This document shows, piece by piece, positions 55,653-64,000 of a stretch of DNA of 64,000 bases. The DNA is from Lachnospiraceae bacterium (GTDB taxonomy: Bacteria; Bacillota; Clostridia; Lachnospirales; Lachnospiraceae): assembly GCA_949383255.1 (NCBI GenBank), contig CASJPF010000004.1, positions 62,001 through 126,000 on the forward strand, in the 5' to 3' direction. Both the position numbers and the translations under genes were made by a program. The first letter of the stretch is position 1. Every line of letters begins with the position of its first letter. A model generated the notes under the pieces. It was not told the DNA's origin. It saw nothing but the letters and a program-made list of their open reading frames with translations, and searched no databases.

Positions 55653-56939
55653 GTGAACTACAAAAATATATCATATATGATTAGCCATGTTTTTTTGATG
55701 CTGTTTATGTACTTATTTATTGTACATCGGTACTCCAAAAAGAGGACGGCGGGGGTATGTATCACTTCTTTTCTGATGCTGACCACAACAGACTTTTTGA
55801 AATTAAATTTTTTTCCAGAAAGTCAATTATGTTATTTGTTTGTGACAATTTTTCAGATTTGTGTGACACAGTTTACAGGGGTGTATATTGCAAGGCATCG
55901 TGATAGCAAACTTTTGTTTATTGGACTTAGCGCTTCCAACTATGTAATAGCAGGGAGTGTCATGGCGACAATTTTGTATATTTGGACAAATAATATGGTG
56001 ATTTCTATAGTGGGAAGTGTTGTAATTCATATTACTATTTTATTTGTATTATATGTCCGAATTAGAGTAATCTGTTTTCGATTTCAGGAGCGGGAGTCAG
56101 GGAAAAGCTGGTGGGAGTTGTGTCTGATACCCGTATTTTTTTATTGCAGTTTTTGCACGCTGGCATTTTTTCCAATTAAACTTGAAGATAATCCACAAAA
56201 TATTCCAGCCGTTCTATTATTTCTTATCACCATGTTTGTCTCTTATGTGGTTGTGTTGCGATATCTGGAAAGTGAGTCAGAGCGGGCAGGAATTTATTGG
56301 AAAAACGTATTTTTTGAATCCTATATAAATGGATTGGAGTCGCAATACAGTCTAGTGGAGCAGTCGGAGCACAATTTGAAGATTTTACGCCATGACATGC
56401 GTCACTATTCTGGTATGATTGATGCCCTGTTAAATCAACAGGCGTATGATGAGATTCGGAATGTGACCGCGCATATTAAGGCAGTTTCTGATGAAAATAA
56501 AATAGTGAAGTACTGTGAGAACTTGATGTCAAACTCTATTATCTCTCATATGATGGAGAAAGCGCAACAGTGTGATGTGTCTGTGCAACTTGAGGCGGCT
56601 GTACCACGGGAACTTCCATTTAATGATTATGAGTTTGCTGCGGTGATTGCTAATCTGATGGAGAATGCAGTGCGCTGTGTGAGTGAATTTCAAACAAAAG
56701 AAAAACGCGTGGAGATAAAGATTGAATGTGACAAAAAACATGTGCTGATTCATGTTTGGAATGCATATGAAAAGGAGATTATGCTTGATGCGATGACAGG
56801 TCTTCCAAAGAGTCAAGCAGGGGATGGACACGGTTTGGGGATGCAGAGTGTGCAGGCGTTTTCAGATAAGGTTGGCGGAAATATTGGTTGTTATTGTGAA
56901 AAAGGAATTTTTCATGTTTTATTGTTTGCAAAAATTTAG
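55653..56939 (+). CDS. GHKL-domain sensor histidine kinase (AgrC-like)
   Basis: A 428-residue kinase starting at GTG with GGGGAGGGG just upstream. Six hydrophobic segments fill residues 1-215. The phospho-accepting region is LKILRHDMRHYSGMIDALL; N-box is NLMENAVRC; G-box is GDGHGLGMQSVQAF. The six-TM plus GHKL layout is that of AgrC/ComD quorum-sensing kinases. It is the partner of the LytTR regulator upstream. Confidence 0.92.
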   Translation: MNYKNISYMISHVFLMLFMYLFIVHRYSKKRTAGVCITSFLMLTTTDFLKLNFFPESQLCYLFVTIFQICVTQFTGVYIARHRDSKLLFIGLSASNYVIAGSVMATILYIWTNNMVISIVGSVVIHITILFVLYVRIRVICFRFQERESGKSWWELCLIPVFFYCSFCTLAFFPIKLEDNPQNIPAVLLFLITMFVSYVVVLRYLESESERAGIYWKNVFFESYINGLESQYSLVEQSEHNLKILRHDMRHYSGMIDALLNQQAYDEIRNVTAHIKAVSDENKIVKYCENLMSNSIISHMMEKAQQCDVSVQLEAAVPRELPFNDYEFAAVIANLMENAVRCVSEFQTKEKRVEIKIECDKKHVLIHVWNAYEKEIMLDAMTGLPKSQAGDGHGLGMQSVQAFSDKVGGNIGCYCEKGIFHVLLFAKI

Positions 56940-57047
56940 AACGTCCGTAAAGGCTGTCAGAACGGTTGATATTTGGCGAAATGTGTGGTATACTTGGCAA
57001 TAATTATAAGGAACTGTTAACGCTTTCTAGCTGAATGGGGGAGAAGA

Positions 57048-57419
57048 ATGATAGAGAATGAATCTGCGGAGAATTATCTGGAAACAATATTGATATTGAG
57101 CAAAAAACTTCCTGTTGTGCGTTCGGTTGATATTGCAAATGAGCTTGGTTTTAAGAAATCCAGTGTGAGCATTGCAATGAAAAATCTGCGAGAGAAAAAT
57201 TATATAACAGTTACAAATGCTGGTTTTATTTATCTTACGGATTCTGGCAGCAGGATTGCGCAGATGGTGTATGAGCGGCATGAATTTATCTCTGGATGGC
57301 TGATAGGTCTAGGGGTTCCCGCAGATGTTGCTGTTGAGGATGCATGCAAAATAGAGCATATCCTTAGTCAGGAAAGTTATGATGCAATCAAGAAATTTGT
57401 AAAACAGCATCTTGAGTAA
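57048..57419 (+). CDS. DtxR/MntR-type metal-dependent regulator
   Basis: A 123-residue winged-helix protein. The N-terminal DNA-binding part reads NYLETILILSKKLPVVRSVD then FKKSSVSIAMKNLREKNYI, and the dimerisation part contains ERHEFISGWL and EDACKIEHILSQES. Residues ERHEF and DACKIEH correspond to the metal site of MntR/DtxR. It lacks the C-terminal SH3-like domain, like MntR. Target genes are not clear. AATGGGGGAG ribosome site. Confidence 0.88.
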   Translation: MIENESAENYLETILILSKKLPVVRSVDIANELGFKKSSVSIAMKNLREKNYITVTNAGFIYLTDSGSRIAQMVYERHEFISGWLIGLGVPADVAVEDACKIEHILSQESYDAIKKFVKQHLE

Positions 57420-57527
57420 TCAAACACGCTTTTGATTAAAAAAGTAAGAAATTGCAGTTATCAATGCCTGTGTATAGGTAGATTATAGCACAAAAGTTTG
57501 AAAATAAGAATAAAAGGAGGAATTTGT

Positions 57528-59123
57528 ATGAAACTTACCTTTGTAGGAGCAGACCATCAAGTAACAGGAAGCTGTCATTTCATGCAGACGTGCGGGAAGA
57601 ATATTCTTGTGGACTGCGGTATGCAGCAAGGGTCGAATCCCTTTGAGTGCTGTGAGTTGCCTGTTGATGAGGCACAGATTGACTATGTGTTTCTGACACA
57701 TGCACATGTAGATCACTCAGGGAATTTACCGTTATTGTATGCGAGAGGTTTTCGTGGGAAGGTATTTGCAACAGAGGCATCTGCGGGTTTGTGTTCGATT
57801 ATGCTGCGGGACTGTGCGCATATTCAGATGCAGGAAGCGGAGTGGAAGAACAGAAAGGCAAAGAGGCATTCTGGGATTGAACCAGTTGAGCCAGCCTATA
57901 CTATGGAGGATGCAGATGGCGTGATTAGAAGCATTGTTCCATGTGCATATAACAAAGAGGTCGAGATTAGCGAGGGCATCCACATTCGATTTACAGATGT
58001 GGGACATTTGCTTGGGTCTGCCAGTATTGAGGTCTGGCTGACTGAGAATGGTGTGACGAAGAAAATTGTTTTTTCGGGTGATATTGGGAATAAAAATCAA
58101 CCGCTTATCAAAGATCCAATTTACACAAAAGAGGCAGATTATGTTGTTATGGAAGCGACATATGGAGATCGGTATCATCCCAGACAGAAAGAGGGGTATG
58201 TCTCAGATCTTGCTGAAGTTATTAACCGGACTTTTGCAAAAGGAGGGAATGTTGTCATTCCTTCGTTTGCGGTGGGTAGAACACAGGAAATCTTGTATTT
58301 TCTAAGGAAGATAAAAGCAGATAACATGATACCAAATTTTCCGCGCTTTGAGGTATATGTGGACAGCCCGCTTGCTGTGGAGGCGACAGGAGTATTTCAG
58401 AAAAATATATATACTTGTTTTGACGAGGAAGCAATGGAGTTGGTGAACAAGGGTATTAATCCGTTAAATTTTCCAGGGTTAAAACTTGCCATCACAAGTG
58501 AGGAATCCAAAGAGATTAACTTTGATATGACGCCGAAAGTAATTATTTCTGCAAGCGGTATGTGTGAGGCAGGGCGAATCCGGCATCATTTAAAACACAA
58601 TCTCTGGAGACCGGAGTGTACGATCCTTTTTGTAGGATATCAGGCGGCGGGTACACTGGGACGTATTTTGATAGAGGGTGCAGATGAGGTAAAACTCTTT
58701 GGTGAGGCGGTGGAAGTCAGAGCAAAAATCACACAGTTGCCGGGACTTAGCGGCCATGCAGATAAAGGCGGCTTGATAGAGTGGATAAATGCTTTTGAGC
58801 AGAAGCCAGACAAGGTATTTATTGTGCATGGAGAGGACACTGCCTGCAGTTTGTTTGCAGACTGTCTGAGAACAGAGCATGGATATGATGCATATGCGCC
58901 ATTTTCTGGTACGCGCATTGACCTTATCACAGGCGCGGTTGAGTTTGAGGCGTCTCCTGTTGCAGTCAAGAAACGTCTGCGCAGTGTATCAGATGTATTT
59001 GCAAGACTGTTGGCGGCTGGACAGCGGTTGATTGCGGTTATTTATAAGAATGAGGGCAGACCTAACAAGGAGTTGGCAAGGTTTGCGGACCAGATTAATT
59101 CCCTTGCGGATAAATATGAGTAG
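57528..59123 (+). CDS. Beta-CASP metallo-beta-lactamase fold RNase-like protein
   Basis: A 531-residue MBL-fold hydrolase. Metal motifs HAHVDHSGN, DVGHLLGSASIEVW and FSGDIGN; the beta-CASP part has PSFAVGRTQEILYFL and ISASGMCEAGRIRHH; RMMBL end is SGHADKGGLIEWI and FIVHGED. This is the CPSF/RNase J-like nuclease layout, suggesting RNA processing. The track begins at TTG 57498; ATG 57528 with AAAGGAGG is the right start. Confidence 0.9.
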   Translation: MKLTFVGADHQVTGSCHFMQTCGKNILVDCGMQQGSNPFECCELPVDEAQIDYVFLTHAHVDHSGNLPLLYARGFRGKVFATEASAGLCSIMLRDCAHIQMQEAEWKNRKAKRHSGIEPVEPAYTMEDADGVIRSIVPCAYNKEVEISEGIHIRFTDVGHLLGSASIEVWLTENGVTKKIVFSGDIGNKNQPLIKDPIYTKEADYVVMEATYGDRYHPRQKEGYVSDLAEVINRTFAKGGNVVIPSFAVGRTQEILYFLRKIKADNMIPNFPRFEVYVDSPLAVEATGVFQKNIYTCFDEEAMELVNKGINPLNFPGLKLAITSEESKEINFDMTPKVIISASGMCEAGRIRHHLKHNLWRPECTILFVGYQAAGTLGRILIEGADEVKLFGEAVEVRAKITQLPGLSGHADKGGLIEWINAFEQKPDKVFIVHGEDTACSLFADCLRTEHGYDAYAPFSGTRIDLITGAVEFEASPVAVKKRLRSVSDVFARLLAAGQRLIAVIYKNEGRPNKELARFADQINSLADKYE

Positions 59124-59144
59124 AGAGATTAAAGGAGACATAAT

Positions 59145-59636
59145 ATGAATATGATAGCGGCTGTGGACAACAATTGGGCAATCGGCTGCCAGAACAGTTT
59201 ACTGGTACACATTCCAAGGGACCAGAAGCAGTTTCGGGAGATGACGGAAGGGAAGATAATTGTCGTAGGCAGAAAAACTTTGAATACTTTTCCGCAGAAA
59301 CAACCGCTTAAAAATCGTATGAATATTATTCTATCGCGGGATAGACAGTATCGCGTAAGAGATGCCATTGTTATTCACTCTATTGATGAACTTTTGGAAG
59401 AGCTAAAAAAATATGATGACAAACAAGTTTATGTGGCAGGAGGAGCAAGTATATACGAACAACTTCTTCCCTACTGCGATACAGTTTATATCACAAAAAT
59501 AGATTATGCATATCAGGCAGATGCGTATTTTCCAAGACTTGACAGGCTGTCAGATTGGGAATTGGCACAGGAGAGTGAAGAGCAGACTTATTTCGACTTG
59601 ACATATTATTTTCAGAAATATGTGCGAAAATGTTGA
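59145..59636 (+). CDS. folA: Dihydrofolate reductase
   Basis: A 163-residue DHFR: NMIAAVDNNWAIGCQNSLLV, then IVVGRKTLNTFP and VYVAGGASIYEQLLP. It reduces dihydrofolate with NADPH. The catalytic acid position is a carboxylate (IPRDQKQFREMT). It follows the MBL gene by 21 bases with AAAGGAG. The gene is functionally linked to folC at 42.8 kb but not in one operon. Confidence 0.95.
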   Translation: MNMIAAVDNNWAIGCQNSLLVHIPRDQKQFREMTEGKIIVVGRKTLNTFPQKQPLKNRMNIILSRDRQYRVRDAIVIHSIDELLEELKKYDDKQVYVAGGASIYEQLLPYCDTVYITKIDYAYQADAYFPRLDRLSDWELAQESEEQTYFDLTYYFQKYVRKC

Positions 59637-59721
59637 CTTTTGTACTTTATCGTATAATAATAAAAAACTAAGGAATACAAAAGATTCTGAGTATAATTTC
59701 TATGAACAGGAGAAAGTGAAA

Positions 59722-60747
59722 ATGGAGAAAAAAGATTTGGATTGGTCTAACCTTGGTTTTGGTTACAGACAGACCGAGAAAAGGTATGTAACAAATTTTA
59801 AGAGTGGCGCTTGGGATGAGGGTGGTCTTACAGAGGACGCCAATATTGTTCTAAATGAGTGCGCTGGAGTTCTGCAGTATGCACAAACCTGTTTTGAGGG
59901 CTTAAAGGCATATACGACACAAGATGGAAAAACAGTCGTGTTTCGACCGGATTTAAATGAGCAGCGTATGCATGATAGTTGTGTGCGTCTTGAGATGCCT
60001 CCACTTCCAGAGGGACGTTTTGTGGATGCTGTTAGACAGGTGGTCAGAGCGAACGAGGCTTATGTACCTCCTTATGGTTCTGGGGCAACACTCTATGTAA
60101 GACCATATATGTTTGGAACGAATTCCGTAATTGGTGTAAAACCGGCTGATGAGTATCAATTTAGAATCTTTACAACTCCAGTGGGACCTTATTTCAAGGG
60201 TGGTGCAAAACCATTGATAATCAGAGTCAGTGATTTTGACAGGGCAGCGCCAAATGGAACAGGGCATATTAAAGCGGGGTTAAATTATGCGATGAGTTTG
60301 CATGCGATTGTAACTGCGCATAAGGATGGATTTGATGAAAATATGTATCTTGATCCAGCAACACACACTAAGGTTGAAGAGACAGGCGGTGCAAATTTTC
60401 TTTTTGTGACAAAGGACAATAAGGTTGTCACACCCAAGTCAAGTAGCATTCTTCCATCAATTACGCGTCGTTCCTTGATGGTGGTTGCGAAGGAGTATCT
60501 TGGTCTGGAAGTAGAAGAGCGAGAAGTGTTCTTTAGCGAGGTGAAAGATTTTGCAGAGTGTGGACTCTGTGGAACTGCAGCAGTAATTTCCCCAGTGGGA
60601 AAGATTGTAAATAAAGGGGAGGAAATCTGTCTGCCATCTGGTATGGACCAGATGGGGCCTATTATTAAAAAGCTTTATGATACATTGACAGGAATTCAAA
60701 TGGGACGTATTGATGCTCCGGCAGGGTGGATTGTAGAAGTGTCATAA
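59722..60747 (+). CDS. ilvE: Branched-chain amino acid aminotransferase
   Basis: A 341-residue fold-type IV PLP aminotransferase for Leu, Ile and Val. Schiff-base lysine in GTGHIKAGLNYAMSLHA; substrate and cofactor regions YVRPYMFGTNSVIGV and CGTAAVISPVGKI. The track begins at 59620, overlapping folA; ATG 59722 (MEKKDLDWSN) after AGGAG is the natural start and gives the family length. A terminator follows. Confidence 0.96.
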   Translation: MEKKDLDWSNLGFGYRQTEKRYVTNFKSGAWDEGGLTEDANIVLNECAGVLQYAQTCFEGLKAYTTQDGKTVVFRPDLNEQRMHDSCVRLEMPPLPEGRFVDAVRQVVRANEAYVPPYGSGATLYVRPYMFGTNSVIGVKPADEYQFRIFTTPVGPYFKGGAKPLIIRVSDFDRAAPNGTGHIKAGLNYAMSLHAIVTAHKDGFDENMYLDPATHTKVEETGGANFLFVTKDNKVVTPKSSSILPSITRRSLMVVAKEYLGLEVEEREVFFSEVKDFAECGLCGTAAVISPVGKIVNKGEEICLPSGMDQMGPIIKKLYDTLTGIQMGRIDAPAGWIVEVS

Positions 60748-60766
60748 TTAAAGAGCTATATAAAAT

Positions 60767-60798
60767 AAAAAGGCATATCGTTAGATATGTCTTTTTTT
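60767..60798 (+). terminator. Terminator after ilvE
   Basis: AAAAAGGCATATC / GATATGTCTTTTTTT with a 4-base loop (one G-T pair) and T-run. Confidence 0.87.
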
Positions 60799-60800
60799 GA

Positions 60801-60883
60801 TACACACACGTCCAAATGAAATATGTCAGCAAGCTGACAAACGCCTAGCGCGAGTAGGGAAGATGAGACTTCCCTGCTCGATT
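60801..60883 (+). repeat. Dispersed post-terminator repeat element, copy 3
   Basis: TACACACACGTCCAAATGAA, hairpin 1 GTCAG-CAAG-CTGAC, hairpin 2 GAGTAGGG...CCCTGCTC (one T-G pair), then GATT. The segment AAATGAAATATGTCAGCAAG is identical to copy 2. It lies between ilvE and the convergent tetR gene. Confidence 0.72.
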
Positions 60884-60909
60884 GTCAAGATCCGTGAACT
60901 GGCATGTCA

Positions 60910-61554
60910 TTATTCAATTATATAAGGCATAAGTGATAAATAGCTGAGGGTTCCGGGAGAAACCTCTGTTCCTTTCTCAAGTAAAGAGATAAGCCCCTGT
61001 AAGGTTTCTGCTGTCTCTTTAGGTGTGGATGGAATTAGTGTGTTGTCCAGTTTGACAGCAATTACAATCAGTGCAATCTCTGCAAGTGCGGCAGGATTGT
61101 CAAAGTGAATCTCGCCATTCTTAATGCCTTGTTTAATAATTTCTGTCAGATCAGGTTTTAATTCTGACACGACATGTGACAAATATTTCTGATGTAGAAA
61201 AGCAAGGTCTTGTACGCTTGCATTGTCTGTGGAGTTGTCATTTTGTTTGATAAAGGCTGTGGAGGAATTTTGACATGCCTGAAACAGCATTGCCATGCGT
61301 GCAAAGGGAGAAACTTCTGTCTGTGCAGCAAGGTTTTTGGCAGTGAATAGTGGTTTCTCATAGCTGCGCTCAATTAGAGCATCTAATATTGCTTCCTTGG
61401 AAGGAAAATAATAATAGATGCTTCCTTTTCCGATGCCTGCCTTTTGTGCAATTTCACTGACAGAGATATTTTGTATTTTCTTTTCCTCCAGAAGTTGCTG
61501 GAGCGCATCTAATATTAGATTATATTTTTTCTCACTTTTTTTGGTGTCGGGCAT
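60910..61554 (-). CDS. TetR/AcrR-family transcriptional regulator
   Basis: A 214-residue TetR repressor. N-terminal helix-turn-helix: IQNISVSEIAQKAGIGKGSI then YYYFPSKEAILDALI. The C-terminal ligand-binding and dimer domain is variable. The track starts at 61611; the ATG at 61554 (MPDTKKSEKK) follows AAAGGTGG. It faces the SCP2-hydrolase-condensation operon, whose promoter holds two near-identical palindromic sites, so it is its likely repressor. Confidence 0.9.
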   Translation of the reverse strand: MPDTKKSEKKYNLILDALQQLLEEKKIQNISVSEIAQKAGIGKGSIYYYFPSKEAILDALIERSYEKPLFTAKNLAAQTEVSPFARMAMLFQACQNSSTAFIKQNDNSTDNASVQDLAFLHQKYLSHVVSELKPDLTEIIKQGIKNGEIHFDNPAALAEIALIVIAVKLDNTLIPSTPKETAETLQGLISLLEKGTEVSPGTLSYLSLMPYIIE

Positions 61555-61729
61555 AAAGAATGCCACCTTTCTATTTAGAATAAATTTCTTACTATGCAGT
61601 TGAATTATCAAAAGATGTTTTAATCTACTCTTTCATCTCAGACAAAGAATGTTCTTACTTTTATAAGTGACGAGTTCAATACAATTTTGTGTCGGTGCGA
61701 GTACAATCTTCGACTGAGATAAGCATCCA

Positions 61730-61780
61730 GCAGGATTGCAGGCGTGCAAATCCATTATATGTCAGCAGAGCTGACCCGCA
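61730..61780 (+). repeat. Partial dispersed repeat, copy 6
   Basis: GGCGTGCAAATCCATTATAT then hairpin GTCAGC-AGA-GCTGAC. It resembles the first half of copies 2 and 3; hairpin 2 is absent. It sits in the tetR upstream region. Confidence 0.4.
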
Positions 61781-61923
61781 AATTTTCATATTGTAAATGG
61801 TGCTAAGCGACACTGAAATAATGGGTAATTAATATAAGTATATCATAATTGTATTTTGGAAACAATGAAAAAAGTGTCACAAAAAGATACGAAAATTAGA
61901 GATAAATTTTGTGGAAAACACAC

Positions 61924-61984
61924 TTGACCGACGGTCGAAATATATGGTAGGATAGAAGAAATCAAAGTCGACTGACGGTCGAAA
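61924..61984 (+). promoter_or_regulatory. Promoter with two TetR-type operators
   Basis: TTGACC (61924-61929) and TAGGAT (61948-61953) form a promoter. The palindrome GACCG-A-CGGTC sits across the -35/spacer (site 1, TTGACCGACGGTCGAAA at 61924-61940). A second copy, TCGACTGACGGTCGAAA, lies at 61968-61984 just past the start region. Together they would let a TetR dimer block initiation. Confidence 0.78.
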
Positions 61985-62065
61985 TGTGTCGGACAAAAAG
62001 TTGTTTACTCCGCCGCAGTCCGCTTCAATTTCAAGTTTCAAATATCTATTTAATGGAGGAAAGAT

Positions 62066-62512
62066 ATGACATACGCAGATTTTTTTTATGAGGTTAAAGG
62101 GAAGTTTATGGGAGCAGATGTGAGTGATATTCATGAGCATCTAGCGTATCAGTTTAATATTGAGGATGAGGAAGCAGGCGGCGCGTTCTATGTAGAGGTT
62201 AAAGATGGTGTGCTCTATGTGGAACCATATGAGTATTATGATCGAGATGCAATGTTTATTAGCACACCGGAAGTATTTCGCAAAATTGCGGAGGGTGAGA
62301 TGGACCCTGTGTGGGCGTTCACAACACAAAAACTTCGAGTGGAAGGCAATATTGATAAGGCATTGAAGTTAAATGATATTATCCAGCGCAAGAAGAAAGA
62401 ACTGAAAAAGGAAGCGAAAGAAGCTAAAAAAGTTGAAAAGGAAGTAAAAAAATCAGAGAAAGCAGCTGCGAAAGAAGCTCTCAAAGGAGAGAAGAAGGCT
62501 GAGAAAAAATAG
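62066..62512 (+). CDS. SCP2-like sterol/lipid-binding protein with Lys-rich tail
   Basis: A 148-residue protein. Residues 1-110 resemble the SCP2 sterol-carrier fold (FYVEVKDGVLYVEPYEYYD, ISTPEVFRKIAEGEMDPVWA, KLRVEGNIDKALKLNDII). The last 40 residues are a Lys/Glu/Ala helix (KKELKKEAKEAKKVEKEVKK). SCP2 folds hold fatty acyl groups or other lipids. First gene of a TetR-controlled operon, with GGAGGAAAG before the start. Confidence 0.85.
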   Translation: MTYADFFYEVKGKFMGADVSDIHEHLAYQFNIEDEEAGGAFYVEVKDGVLYVEPYEYYDRDAMFISTPEVFRKIAEGEMDPVWAFTTQKLRVEGNIDKALKLNDIIQRKKKELKKEAKEAKKVEKEVKKSEKAAAKEALKGEKKAEKK

Positions 62513-62562
62513 TTTGGATAGAAAATAATAAAGCAATTCAGTGCAATGTGGAGGTGCAGACA

Positions 62563-63522
62563 ATGGGAATAATGAAAAAAGCGATGGCTTGTGCGGGGAT
62601 TCTTGCAGCGGCAGGCATCGGGGAGACCGCTTATTTTTATAGGCGGACAATGAAGCGAAACAACGCGAAAGTAGAGCGGACAATGAAAATGTCTGGGACA
62701 GACTGGAGCCAGTATGCACCGATGATGCAGGAGAGAAAAGCGTTTATGCTTGAGCAAAACCATAGAGATGTTACACAGACATCATTTGACGGACTTAAGC
62801 TTCATGCGACTTATTTTCCAGCAATTAATGACAAGCAAGGCGGGAAGAAGGTTGCAATCTGTTTTCATGGATATACGAGTCAGGGAATGTCCGATTATAT
62901 TGGTTTGTCGGGCTACTACCTCAACAATGGGTATGCAATGCTTCTGCCAGATGCAAGAGCACATGGCACGAGTGAGGGCGAGTACATTGGTTTTGGCTGT
63001 CTGGATAGAAAAGATGCACTTGTGTGGATTGACTGGGTGGTGCAAGAACTTGGGGAAGAGGCTGAGATTATTTTGCATGGAACGTCAATGGGCGGTGCAA
63101 CTGTGCTGATGGCAAGCGGACTGGAGTTACCTCCACAAGTAAAGGGAATTGTCTCTGACTGTGGTTTTACTTCTCCTAAAGAAGTCTTCACGCACGTATT
63201 GCATACAATGTACCATCTGCCTACGTTTCCGGTGATTCCGGGTGCGGATGTTATCAATAAAAAGCTTGCTGGTTATGGCATGGATGAGTGTAATGCAAAA
63301 CGTGAGGTAGCACGTGCAAAGGTTCCCATTTTGTTTATTCATGGCTCAAATGACACCTTTGTTCCAGCGCATATGTGTGATGAGATTTATGATTGCTGTG
63401 CATCACCAAAAAGAAAATTAATTGTGGATGGCGCTGCACATGCGGAGAGTTATTATAAGGACACAGAGAACTATGAGAAGGCACTCGATGAATTTTTTGA
63501 GTCATTGTCAGTGCAAGATTAA
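62563..63522 (+). CDS. Alpha/beta hydrolase, membrane-anchored
   Basis: A 319-residue alpha/beta hydrolase. Residues 4-25 (MKKAMACAGILAAAGIGETA) form a signal anchor. Catalytic serine in LHGTSMGGATVLMAS, acid in LFIHGSNDTFVP, histidine in VDGAAHAESYYK; oxyanion region CFHGYTSQG. Probably an esterase or lipase-like enzyme on acyl substrates. The track starts at GTG 62548; ATG 62563 after GGAGGTG is preferred. It follows the SCP2 gene by 50 bases. Confidence 0.9.
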   Translation: MGIMKKAMACAGILAAAGIGETAYFYRRTMKRNNAKVERTMKMSGTDWSQYAPMMQERKAFMLEQNHRDVTQTSFDGLKLHATYFPAINDKQGGKKVAICFHGYTSQGMSDYIGLSGYYLNNGYAMLLPDARAHGTSEGEYIGFGCLDRKDALVWIDWVVQELGEEAEIILHGTSMGGATVLMASGLELPPQVKGIVSDCGFTSPKEVFTHVLHTMYHLPTFPVIPGADVINKKLAGYGMDECNAKREVARAKVPILFIHGSNDTFVPAHMCDEIYDCCASPKRKLIVDGAAHAESYYKDTENYEKALDEFFESLSVQD

Positions 63523-63544
63523 TTGGATATAAAGGGAGATTATC

Positions 63545-64000
63545 ATGAAAACAAGAAAAGGATATAAGACATACCCACTGACGGCTGCGCAAAAGTATCA
63601 TTTTTACTATGCAGATTATTGCCCGGGCAAGGAAATTCTCAATGTCGGCAGTAGTCTTACCATCGAGTTTGAATTAAATATTGATGAGTTGAGAAAGGCA
63701 ATTTACAAGGCATATGAGCGCAATGAGTCCATGCGCGCAAGACTTGTGTATGACGAGAAAGAGAAGACATGGTATCAGTACATTGTGGATAAAGAGGAGC
63801 GTGAAATCGAGTTTGTAGATTTTATCGGTAAGACTATGGAGGAGGCAGATGCGGAAATGACAGCATGGACGCGCATTCCTTTTGGTCAAGATGAGCCTAT
63901 GAACAAGATTGTTATTATTAGGACACCAGACAATTTTGAGGGTATGTATATTGTAGGAGACCACAGATTTCTAGATGCGCAATCCTTGATTGGTTTTATG
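63545..64000 (+). CDS. Condensation/acyltransferase-like protein, 3' end outside window
   Basis: The first 152 residues of a larger protein (MKTRKGYKTYPLTAAQKYHF). PLTAAQKYHFYYADY and INVDELRKAIY-type spacing (ELNIDELRKAIYKAYERN) match the start of condensation/WES-DGAT-like acyltransferases. Where HHxxxDG is expected it reads GDHRFLDAQSL, with one His. The frame is open to the window edge. Follows the hydrolase by 22 bases with AAAGGGAG, in the TetR operon. Confidence 0.75.
   Translation, partial: MKTRKGYKTYPLTAAQKYHFYYADYCPGKEILNVGSSLTIEFELNIDELRKAIYKAYERNESMRARLVYDEKEKTWYQYIVDKEEREIEFVDFIGKTMEEADAEMTAWTRIPFGQDEPMNKIVIIRTPDNFEGMYIVGDHRFLDAQSLIGFM

Overview
The window looks like the chromosome of a low-GC, spore-forming clostridium, most likely a gut Lachnospiraceae. 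Evidence: AT-rich codon use, strong AGGAGG-type ribosome sites, a spoIIAA-spoIIAB-sigF sporulation operon, DUF342 (FapA-like) and DUF6033-like proteins, Lachnospiraceae-style lipoprotein signals, and clustered short operons separated by intrinsic terminators. No rRNA, tRNA, CRISPR array or transposase gene was seen.

Layout. 1-7.9 kb: protein quality control and growth genes (3' end of tig, clpP, clpX, lon, yihA/ysxC, an AI-2E family membrane protein, truA). The tig-clpP gap carries a 187-bp non-autonomous IS66-like element with an 8-bp target duplication. 8.0-11.8 kb: a DUF1349 protein, glnS, a HAD hydrolase and a membrane-anchored acidic protein. 12.0-21.5 kb: an accessory island that interrupts the housekeeping order. 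It has a divergent XRE repressor, then a tightly coupled operon of two dynamin-like GTPases, a glycine-zipper membrane protein, a HerA/VirB4-like DUF87 ATPase with an embedded hydrophobic and Ser/Thr-rich region, a stand-alone HNH/Endo VII (WHH-like) nuclease toxin domain, and a DUF6985/DUF2004-like probable immunity protein. This is the best candidate for an undescribed conflict or toxin-delivery system. 21.8-29.7 kb: uvrB, uvrA, a GNAT fusion and a chemotaxis receptor.

30.2-36.6 kb: a maltodextrin-type ABC transporter with a surface alpha-amylase. The malE-malF junction looks like an internal deletion that removes the end of malE and the start of malF. 36.8-44.2 kb: an SH3/Pro-rich/acidic-repeat surface protein, valS, a DUF342 protein and folC. 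44.2-48.5 kb: a TPR protein, the sigma-F operon and a DUF6033-like protein. 48.8-54.8 kb: trkA-trkH potassium uptake, a PHP phosphoesterase, an Orn/Lys/Arg decarboxylase and ferritin. 54.9-60.7 kb: a LytTR/GHKL two-component pair, a DtxR/MntR-like regulator, a beta-CASP metallo-beta-lactamase protein, folA and a branched-chain aminotransferase. 60.9-64.0 kb: a TetR repressor facing a promoter with two near-identical operators, which drives an SCP2-like protein, an alpha/beta hydrolase and a condensation/acyltransferase-like protein cut by the window end.

A dispersed intergenic repeat of about 85 bp, with two hairpins showing compensatory changes between copies, lies directly after terminators at four or more places.
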